From Streptomyces sp. RFCAC02 (GTDB lineage: Bacteria; Actinomycetota; Actinomycetes; Streptomycetales; Streptomycetaceae): a DNA stretch of 64,000 nucleotides. The number at the start of each line of letters is the position of its first letter. Within the stretch, counting starts at the first letter, position 1. The notes under the pieces were generated by a model, which saw only the letters and a list, made by a program, of their open reading frames with translations, searched no databases and was not told where the DNA came from. Location of the stretch: NCBI RefSeq assembly GCF_004193175.1, contig NZ_SAUH01000001.1:5303501-5367500 (forward strand), read 5' to 3'. The position numbers and the translations under genes are program-made. Of the stretch, positions 58,156-64,000 are shown piece after piece.

Positions 58156-60315
58156 GTGGAGAATTGGTGGAGTGCGGAGGGCGGACAGGTGCGGGTGACG
58201 GCGTGGCGGACCGGCGGTGCGGTCCTGCTGCGCGTCCTCGTCGTGTGGGCGGTCAGCACGGCCACCCTCGCCGCGCTCGCCCTCGTCCTGCCCGACTTCT
58301 CGCTCCAGTCGCGGGACGGTGAGAGCTTCACGCGGGTCGGGCTGACGGCGGCTCTGGTCGCCGGCGTCTTCGGGTTCCTCAACGCCATCGTGTGGCCCTG
58401 GCTCGTCCGCGCGCTGCTCCTCGTGCCCGCGATAGCGCTCGGCCTGCTCGTCTTCCTCCTCAACAGCTGGCTGCTGCTGCTCGCCCTGCGCATCGTGCCG
58501 TCGAGCCACGGCGGGCTCGCCGCGGGGACCGCGGTGCTCGTCGCCGCCGTGGTGTCGACTGCGTCGTCGGCGACCAGCTCGTTCCTCGCCGTCCGCATCA
58601 GGGGGCAGCAGCGCAGGCGGCTGCGGCGCCTCGCCGGCTGGCGCGCCCTGCGCGGCGTCCCGGCCCGCAGCCGCGCCCCCGGCACCGTCTTCCTCCAGCT
58701 CGACGGCGTGGGGTACGACGTGCTGGCCGAGGCGGTGGCGGGACCCGCGCCGCTCATGCCGACCGTCGCCCGGCTGTGCGGCACGACGCACCGCCTCACG
58801 CCCTGGCGCACGGACTGGTCGAGCCAGACGGCCGCGGCCCAGCTCGCGATCCTGCACGGCAGCAACGATGACGTGCCCGCTTTCCGCTGGTACGAGAAGG
58901 AGACGGGCGAGGTCGTCGTCAGCAACCGGCCCTCGTCCGCCGCCGAGCTCCAGCGCCGCGCCGTCGCCCGCAGCGGCGGCCCCGGGCTCCTCCGCCACGA
59001 CGGCGCGAGCCGCGGCAACCTGTTCACCGGCGGCGCGGGGCAGGTCGCCCTCGTCCTGTCGGTCGCGGCGCGGCGCGGCCGGGGGCAGCGCTCCCGTGCC
59101 GGGTACTTCGCGTACTTCTCCGACCCGGCCCACGCCGTGCGGACCGCCGCCTCCTTCCTCGCCGAACTGGTGCGTGAGCCGTGCCAGGCGCTGCGGGCAC
59201 GGCTGCGCGGCGACCGGCCGCGCGTCGGGCGCGGCGGCCTCTATCCGCTGATCAGGGCGTTCGCGACGGTCGTGCAGCGCGACGTGGTGACGGCCGCCGT
59301 CGTCGGCGACGTGCTGAACGGGCGCACCGCCGTCTACGCCGACCTCGTCGCCTACGACGAGGTGGCCCACCACTCGGGGCCGCGCGGCAGCGACACCCGG
59401 CAGGTGCTGCGGCGGCTCGACCGGTGCGTCGGGCACGTCGCCGAGGCCATCGCGCACGCGCCGCGCCCCTACCACCTCGTGCTGCTGTCGGACCACGGGC
59501 AGAGCCGGGGCGCCACGTTCGAGGCCGCCCACGGCTGCTCGCTGGAGGAGCTGGTGCGGACCGGCTGCGGCCGGGCGCCCGCCGCCGGCACCCGTACGGT
59601 CCGGCGTCCCGAGGCCGGCGCGGAGGCGCGCGGCACGGCGCGCGCGGCGCTGCGCCGGCCGGAGAAGCCGCCGCGCGCGCTCGTCGAGGAGGGGGACGGC
59701 GCCGCGGGGACGCCGGTGCCCGCGGCCGGCCGCGGCGCGGCGCCGGTCGTCCTCGGCTCGGGGAACCTCGGGCTCGTCTCCTTCCCCGACCTGCCGGGGC
59801 GCGCGGACCGCGAGACGATCGAGGACCGCCATCCCGGGCTGCTGCGCGTGCTGACCGACCACCCGGGCATCGGCTTCGTCCTGGTGGACAGCGCGCGCCA
59901 CGGTCCCGTGGTGCTGGGGGCGGGGGGATCGGAGTTCCGGCTGGAGAGCGGCGTCGTGGTGGGGGCCGATCCGCTGGCGCCGTTCGGCCCGGGAGCGGCG
60001 GCGGCCGTACGGCGGGCGGCGGCGTTCCCGCACGCCGCCGATCTGATGATCAACTCGTCGGTCGATCCGGACACCGGTGCCGTGCACGCGTTCGAGGAGC
60101 AGCTCGGCTGTCACGGCGGTCTCGGCGGCGAGCAGAACAGGGCGTTCCTGCTGTCGCCGCTCGCGCTGTCGCCGCCGGTGCCCGCGGTGCCGGGCGAGCC
60201 GTCCGGGGAACTCGTCGGCGCCGAGGCGGTCCACCGGGTGCTGCGGCGCTGGCTGCACGAGGCGATGATCCATCCGGCGCTCCCAGCGGAGGCACCGGAG
60301 CCCGCGGCACCGTAG
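58156..60315 (+). CDS. Holin-like membrane domain fused to an alkaline-phosphatase-superfamily domain
   Basis: A 719-residue protein. The N-terminal 150 residues hold four membrane segments of the phage_holin_4-like (DUF360-type) group: LLRVLVVWAVSTATLAALAL, VFGFLNAIVWPWLVRALLLV, ALGLLVFLLNSWLLLLALRI and TAVLVAAVVSTASSATS. The remainder is a phosphatase/sulfatase-fold domain. Metal-binding motifs are FLQLDGVGYDVL, YADLVAYDEVAHHSGP and VLLSDHGQSRGATFE, with a late DLMINSSVDPDTG. It should act at the membrane on phosphate or phosphodiester substrates. GGGGGAG lies upstream of the GTG at 58156. The gene is divergent from the MBL-DedA pair. Confidence 0.88.
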   Translation: MENWWSAEGGQVRVTAWRTGGAVLLRVLVVWAVSTATLAALALVLPDFSLQSRDGESFTRVGLTAALVAGVFGFLNAIVWPWLVRALLLVPAIALGLLVFLLNSWLLLLALRIVPSSHGGLAAGTAVLVAAVVSTASSATSSFLAVRIRGQQRRRLRRLAGWRALRGVPARSRAPGTVFLQLDGVGYDVLAEAVAGPAPLMPTVARLCGTTHRLTPWRTDWSSQTAAAQLAILHGSNDDVPAFRWYEKETGEVVVSNRPSSAAELQRRAVARSGGPGLLRHDGASRGNLFTGGAGQVALVLSVAARRGRGQRSRAGYFAYFSDPAHAVRTAASFLAELVREPCQALRARLRGDRPRVGRGGLYPLIRAFATVVQRDVVTAAVVGDVLNGRTAVYADLVAYDEVAHHSGPRGSDTRQVLRRLDRCVGHVAEAIAHAPRPYHLVLLSDHGQSRGATFEAAHGCSLEELVRTGCGRAPAAGTRTVRRPEAGAEARGTARAALRRPEKPPRALVEEGDGAAGTPVPAAGRGAAPVVLGSGNLGLVSFPDLPGRADRETIEDRHPGLLRVLTDHPGIGFVLVDSARHGPVVLGAGGSEFRLESGVVVGADPLAPFGPGAAAAVRRAAAFPHAADLMINSSVDPDTGAVHAFEEQLGCHGGLGGEQNRAFLLSPLALSPPVPAVPGEPSGELVGAEAVHRVLRRWLHEAMIHPALPAEAPEPAAP

Positions 60316-60364
60316 CGTGGGGACAGCACGGTGCCGCGCGGATCGACGAGGAGTGTGGAGCGCC

Positions 60365-60670
60365 ATGGCAGCGAAGCCGCTGACGGAGCAGGAGATCGAC
60401 CGGGCACTGACGGGCCTGTCCGGCTGGACGGCGGAGGACGGCCGCCTCGTGCGCGGCTACGGCATGCCGAACCACCTGGCGGCCGTCGCGCTGCTGGTGC
60501 ACATCGCGTCGATCCAGGAGGAGCTGAACCACCACGCCGACCTCACGGTCACCTACGACCGGGTCGGTGTCTCCGTGACGACGCACAGCGCCGGCGGCCG
60601 GCTCACCGACCTGGATGTGCGGCTGGCCGGCCGGATCGAGGAGATCGCCCCGGCGCACGGGGCCGTCTAG
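60365..60670 (+). CDS. 4a-hydroxytetrahydrobiopterin dehydratase (pterin-4-alpha-carbinolamine dehydratase)
   Basis: A 101-residue protein of the PCD/DCoH fold. The start has LTEQEIDRALTGLSGWTAED and the active-site motif LNHHADLTVTYDRVGVSVTTHS (split here as LNHHADL and TTHSAGGRLTDLD). The family's HH-x-D pattern is intact. It dehydrates the 4a-hydroxypterin formed by aromatic amino acid hydroxylases. None is nearby. GGAGCG lies upstream of the ATG at 60365. Confidence 0.9.
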   Translation: MAAKPLTEQEIDRALTGLSGWTAEDGRLVRGYGMPNHLAAVALLVHIASIQEELNHHADLTVTYDRVGVSVTTHSAGGRLTDLDVRLAGRIEEIAPAHGAV

Positions 60671-60711
60671 ACACCTGGTCGGGACGGCCCTGTGCGCCGG
60701 GGCGTGGCCGG

Positions 60712-61563
60712 TCACGGCCAGTCGGCCTCGTCGGGGTCGGCGCCGAAGCGGGTGTCGCGGTTCAGCCCCGCGAACGCCGCCATGTCCTCGTCGTCCAGGG
60801 CGAAGCCGAAGACGTCGAGGTTCTCCCTGATGCGGGCGGGCGTGACCGACTTCGGGATGGTGACGAAGCCGGACTGCACGTGCCAGCGCAGCACGGTCTG
60901 CGCCGGAGTCCTGCCGTGCTTGGCGGCGATGCGCGTGATCACCGGGTCGTCGAGGAGGCCCTTGCCGGAGCCGAGGGGGGAGTAGGCCTCGGTGACGATG
61001 CCAAGATCCGCGTGCACGGCCCGGGTCTCCTCCTGCTGGAGGTAGGGGTGCAGCTCGATCTGGTTGATGGTCGGCACGATGCCCGTCTCGTCCTTCAGCC
61101 GCCGCAGGTGGGCCGGCTTGAAGTTGGAGACGCCGATCGCGCGGACCCGGCCGCTGTCCCGCAGCTCGGTGAACGCCCGCAGGATCGTCAGGTAGTCGTC
61201 CCGCATGGGGCGCGGCCAGTGGATGAGGTACAGGTCGAGCCGGTCGAGGCCGAGGCGGGCGAGGGACGCGTCGAACGCGCGCAGGACCTCGTCCCTGGTC
61301 CAGGTGATGGTGCGGCTGTTCCACAGCTTCGTGGTGACGAACAGCTCGTCTCTCGGCAGGCCGCAGGCGGCGAGCGCCCGGCCGGTGCCCTCCTCGTTGC
61401 CGTAGATCTGGGCCGTGTCGATGCTGCGGTACCCGGCCCGCAGCGCCTCGCCGACGGCGGTCTCCGCCTGGTCGTCGGGCACCTGCCACACGCCGAAGCC
61501 GAGCTGCGGCATCGCGACGCCGTCGGCGAGCGTGACGAGGGGGACCGGAGAAGCGGTACTCAC
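60712..61563 (-). CDS. Aldo/keto reductase (2,5-diketo-gluconate reductase type)
   Basis: A 283-residue reductase of the AKR5 group. Catalytic residues lie in SIDTAQIYGNEEGTGRAL (Asp, Tyr), FVTTKLWN (Lys) and LYLIHWPRP (His). NADPH-contact segments are GVSNFKP, NQIELHPYLQQEETRA, YSPLGSGKGLLDDP and IPKSVTPARIRENL. It reduces aldehydes or keto-acids such as diketogluconate. It is convergent with the pterin dehydratase gene. Confidence 0.92.
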   Translation of the reverse strand: MSTASPVPLVTLADGVAMPQLGFGVWQVPDDQAETAVGEALRAGYRSIDTAQIYGNEEGTGRALAACGLPRDELFVTTKLWNSRTITWTRDEVLRAFDASLARLGLDRLDLYLIHWPRPMRDDYLTILRAFTELRDSGRVRAIGVSNFKPAHLRRLKDETGIVPTINQIELHPYLQQEETRAVHADLGIVTEAYSPLGSGKGLLDDPVITRIAAKHGRTPAQTVLRWHVQSGFVTIPKSVTPARIRENLDVFGFALDDEDMAAFAGLNRDTRFGADPDEADWP

Positions 61564-61591
61564 GTGCTGTTCTTTCCTTCTCTGATCGATG

Positions 61592-61650
61592 ATGGTCGCT
61601 GAGCGACCATGGGTGATGGACTTTCGCTCTTCTTCTATCGTTTTCTATCG
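61592..61650. promoter_or_regulatory. Palindrome and direct repeats upstream of the transporter
   Basis: ATGGTCGCT-g-AGCGACCAT is a perfect 19-bp palindrome at 61592-61610. Two direct copies of TTCTATCG occur at 61633 and 61643, exactly 10 bp apart. The region lies between the divergent aldo/keto reductase and transporter genes. No regulator gene is adjacent, so the factor is unknown. Confidence 0.5.
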
Positions 61651-61743
61651 TCCATTCGGTGATGACCGTACCTGTGTCCTCCCCGCCGTTCCCGGTGCCG
61701 CTCCGCCGACCCGCCGGCCCGGCCCAGGAGGGGTGAGGAGAGA

Positions 61744-62781
61744 ATGTCCGCCATGCGCAGACTGGCCCGGTTCGTCGACCCCTTCATCGTGCTGCTGCTC
61801 GGCACGGTCGTCCTGGCCGCGCTGCTGCCGGCGAGCGGCCCGGCGGCCGTCGCCGCCGACCGCACGGCCACCGTCCTCATCGGCCTGCTGTTCTTCCTGT
61901 ACGGCGCGCGGCTCTCCCCGCGGGAGGCCATGGACGGACTGCGGCACTGGCGGCTGCACCTCACGATCATCACCTGCACCTTCGCCGTCTTCCCGCTCCT
62001 CGGGCTCGCGGCACGGGGGCTCGTCCCCTGGCTCCTCCCGGACAACCTCTACGACGGCCTGCTCTTCCTGTGCCTCGTGCCGTCGACGGTGCAGTCGTCC
62101 ATAGCCTTCACCTCCATGGCCGGGGGGAACGTCCCCGCCGCGATAGCCGCCGGCTCGTTCTCCAGCCTCCTCGGCATCCTCGTCACACCGCTGCTGGCCG
62201 CCGCACTCATCGGCGCGAGCGGCGGCTTCTCCGCCGACTCCCTGCTGGCCATCGTCTGCCAGCTCCTGCTGCCCTTCGTCGCCGGGCAGCTCCTGCGCCG
62301 CTGGATCGGCGGCTTCGTGAAACGGCACAAACCGACGCTGTCGCTGGTGGACCGGGGCTCCATCCTCGTGGTCGTCTACGCCGCCTTCAGCGAGGGCATG
62401 ACGGCCGGCGTCTGGAGCGAGGTGAGCTGGCCCCGCCTCGTCGCCCTGCTCGGCGTCCAGGGCGTCCTGCTCACGATCATGCTCACGCTCACCGGGTACG
62501 GGGCGCGGCGCCTCGGGTTCGGCCGCGCCGACCGGCTCGCGATCGTCTTCGCCGGGTCGAAGAAGTCCCTCGCCTCGGGACTCCCCATGGCCGGGGTGAT
62601 CTTCACCGAGCACACCGCGCTCGCCGTGCTGCCGCTGATGATGTTCCACCAGCTCCAGCTCATCGTGTGCGCGGTGCTCGCGCGGCGCTGGGGACGGTCC
62701 GCCGACGCGCCCGCCGCCGCTCCTCAGGACGCCGGGGCCGGAGCCGGGGCGGCGAGCACGAGCCGTTCCGCGCCGGCGTAG
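61744..62781 (+). CDS. Bile acid:sodium symporter-family transporter
   Basis: A 345-residue membrane protein with about ten helices, of the BASS/ArsB-like YfeH type. Typical segments are [60 protein letters not shown] with the conserved sodium-binding Gly/Ser residues, and [14 protein letters not shown]. It probably exports or imports an organic anion. Its end overlaps the convergent fdhD gene by 58 bp. Confidence 0.88.
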   Translation: MSAMRRLARFVDPFIVLLLGTVVLAALLPASGPAAVAADRTATVLIGLLFFLYGARLSPREAMDGLRHWRLHLTIITCTFAVFPLLGLAARGLVPWLLPDNLYDGLLFLCLVPSTVQSSIAFTSMAGGNVPAAIAAGSFSSLLGILVTPLLAAALIGASGGFSADSLLAIVCQLLLPFVAGQLLRRWIGGFVKRHKPTLSLVDRGSILVVVYAAFSEGMTAGVWSEVSWPRLVALLGVQGVLLTIMLTLTGYGARRLGFGRADRLAIVFAGSKKSLASGLPMAGVIFTEHTALAVLPLMMFHQLQLIVCAVLARRWGRSADAPAAAPQDAGAGAGAASTSRSAPA

Positions 62782-63581
62782 ACGTTCATCGACGCGCCGC
62801 GCAGGAAACCCACCAGCGTCAGACCCGCCTCCTGCGCCAGGTCGACGGCCAGCGCGGAGGGCGCGGAGACCGCGGCGAGCACCGGCACACCCGCCATCAC
62901 GGCCTTCTGCGCCAGCTCGAACGACGCACGCCCTGACACCAGCAGCACCGCGTCCCGCAGCGGCAGCAGCCCCCGCTCCAGGGCACGCCCCACCAGCTTG
63001 TCCACCGCGTTGTGCCGGCCGACGTCCTCCCGCGCGTCCAGCAGCTCGCCGTCCCCGGAGAACAGCCCCGCCGCGTGCAGCCCGCCCGTCCGCGCGAACA
63101 CGCGCTGCGCCGCCCGCAACCGGTCCGGCAGCGCCGCGAGCGTCTCCGGCGCGAGACGCGGGCCGCCCGCCAGGGGCAGCGGCCAGCGGGCCGTCGTGCG
63201 CACCGCGTCCAGGCTGGCCTTGCCGCACACACCGCACGACGAGGTCGTGTACACGTTGCGCTCCAGGGACGCGGCGGGCGGCGCCACCCCGTCGGCCAGC
63301 CGCACGTCCACGACGTTGTACGTGTTGCGGCCGTCGTCGTCCGCGGCGCCCGCGCAGTAGGTGACCCGCGCGACCTCGGCCCGGCCGGCGATCACCCCCT
63401 CCGACACCAGGAAGCCCGCGGCCAGCGCGAAGTCGTCCCCCGGGGTCCGCATCGTCACGGCGAGCGGACGCCCGTTCACCCGGATCTCCAGCGGTTCCTC
63501 GCCCACCAGGGTGTCGGCGCGCTCTGACACGGCGCCGTTCCTGACCCGGACGGTGCGGCGGCGTTCGGTGACCCTTCCCAT
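62724..63581 (-). CDS. fdhD: Formate dehydrogenase accessory sulfurtransferase FdhD
   Basis: A 285-residue protein. It has [20 protein letters not shown] and [14 protein letters not shown], then the conserved cysteine pair in [40 protein letters not shown] and [20 protein letters not shown] complete the family pattern. FdhD transfers sulfur to the molybdenum cofactor of formate dehydrogenases. No formate dehydrogenase gene is in the window. Confidence 0.93.
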   Translation of the reverse strand: MGRVTERRRTVRVRNGAVSERADTLVGEEPLEIRVNGRPLAVTMRTPGDDFALAAGFLVSEGVIAGRAEVARVTYCAGAADDDGRNTYNVVDVRLADGVAPPAASLERNVYTTSSCGVCGKASLDAVRTTARWPLPLAGGPRLAPETLAALPDRLRAAQRVFARTGGLHAAGLFSGDGELLDAREDVGRHNAVDKLVGRALERGLLPLRDAVLLVSGRASFELAQKAVMAGVPVLAAVSAPSALAVDLAQEAGLTLVGFLRGASMNVYAGAERLVLAAPAPAPAS

Positions 63582-63638
63582 GCCGCCATCATGCCCCCGC
63601 GCGGCGCCGGCCGCGCCGCGCGGGGGCGGACGGGGCCG

Positions 63639-64000
63639 TCAGTCCCGCACGCGCAGGCTCTCGGGCGGGCCGAGGTAGCTCGGGCGCAGGCCGCCGGTGT
63701 CCACCACCAGCTTCTGCAGGACGACGGTCGGGTCGACCATCCAGAACTTCAGGGTGTGCCGGCCCGGCCCGTCGATCGTGTGGGTCGTGCGGGTCAGGTT
63801 CACGTTGTCGGACGTGTTCCGCTCCCACTGCCGGTTCATGGTCGTGTCGTCCGCGCCGGTGACCTCGGTGACGTTCACCCGCTGCGGATCGTCGTCGTCG
63901 AACGAGACCGCGTAGGTGAGGCCGTCCGTCGGCAGCACGTTGTTGCGCGGCGACAGGTACGCCAGCACGGTCACCTCGCCCGGCGTGAACAGCGTCAGCT
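63639..64000 (-). CDS. GH115 alpha-glucuronidase, C-terminal part
   Basis: An open frame enters from the right edge and ends at 63639. The 120 visible residues (LTLFTPGEVTVLAYLSPRNN, VLPTDGLTYAVSFDDDDP, NRQWERNTSDNVNLTRTTH and HTLKFWMVDPTVVLQKLVVD, ending PSYLGPPESLRV) match the C-terminal beta domain of glycoside hydrolase family 115 as I recall it. GH115 enzymes remove (4-O-methyl) glucuronic acid from xylan. The catalytic part and the signal peptide lie outside the window. Confidence 0.85.
   Translation of the reverse strand, partial: LTLFTPGEVTVLAYLSPRNNVLPTDGLTYAVSFDDDDPQRVNVTEVTGADDTTMNRQWERNTSDNVNLTRTTHTIDGPGRHTLKFWMVDPTVVLQKLVVDTGGLRPSYLGPPESLRVRD

Noticed and set aside
57256..60366. 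A 1036-codon minus-strand frame that includes the MBL gene
   Set aside because: Only the last 258 residues are the real MBL protein; the upstream extension is the shadow of the holin-phosphatase gene.
1..64000. CRISPR arrays, tRNA or rRNA genes, insertion sequences, prophage genes
   Set aside because: No regularly spaced repeats, no cloverleaf-like tRNA sequence, no transposase, integrase or phage structural motifs were seen in reading both strands.

Overview
The window is chromosomal DNA from a high-GC actinomycete, almost certainly Streptomyces or a close relative. The evidence is very high G+C with strong third-position GC bias, frequent GTG starts, an XRE-DUF397 pair, LAL-type LuxR and SpoIIE-type regulators, a proteasome beta subunit, CebR-type and iron-box operators, and a psd-pssA locus next to remnants of the ethylmalonyl-CoA gene cluster. 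I see no rRNA, tRNA, CRISPR array, transposase or prophage genes.

Layout. 0-5.3 kb: a degenerate radical-SAM-like gene cut by the left edge, with a 50-residue peptide gene, faces an XRE-DUF397 regulator pair. Then come a small secreted protein, an inositol-phosphatase-like enzyme, a dienelactone hydrolase, an NTF2-like protein and a frameshifted secreted peptidoglycan-binding gene. 5.4-8.8 kb: a gamma-glutamyltransferase-like protein, a membrane-anchored protein and a secreted Cip1-like protein with a perfect CebR operator. 8.9-11.7 kb: gluconate permease, gluconate kinase and a divergent GntR regulator. 12.1-16.0 kb: a single large Pls/PosA-type synthetase (poly-epsilon-lysine synthetase family) behind a 424-bp intergenic region with a perfect palindrome. 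16-23.6 kb: a sugar isomerase-oxidoreductase pair, a UbiA prenyltransferase-methyltransferase pair, a siderophore-interacting protein with an iron box, an MFS exporter and an aldo/keto reductase.

23.7-31.9 kb: a PAS-GAF-SpoIIE-HATPase phosphatase, a DUF305 lipoprotein, a MarR regulator and a membrane-anchored unknown. These are followed by a translationally coupled two-gene unit of lower GC: a small HEPN-like helical protein and an 897-residue protein carrying a KGGVGR-variant ParA/MinD-type NTPase plus a second P-loop NTPase. This unit looks like a conflict or defence-type system and is the best candidate here for an undescribed system. 32-40.7 kb: exonuclease III, an MBL hydrolase, pssA and psd, a 369-bp empty gap, then an HpcH/CitE lyase and TetR gene that look like leftovers of a reduced ethylmalonyl-CoA cluster, an acetyltransferase, an orphan proteasome beta subunit, a DNase I-like hydrolase and a HAD phosphatase.

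40.8-53.6 kb: a pair of coupled unknown proteins, an Rv2578c-type radical SAM gene with a LexA-like box, DUF1330 and SnoaL-like genes divergent from a LuxR-LAL regulator plus cupin, a three-gene peptidase operon (M55, M20, S9), and small DinB, CBS, LapA and DUF1772 genes. 53.6-64 kb: a methyltransferase, two MBL hydrolases, a TetR regulator with two spaced operators and a divergent small ORF, DedA, a holin-phosphatase fusion, a pterin dehydratase, an aldo/keto reductase, a bile-acid-symporter-like transporter, FdhD, and the C-terminal end of a GH115 alpha-glucuronidase cut by the right edge.

The Cip1-like gene, the gluconate operon, the sugar oxidoreductase and GH115 together suggest a plant-polysaccharide-using soil organism. 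All functions are read from motifs and family memory; no database search was run.
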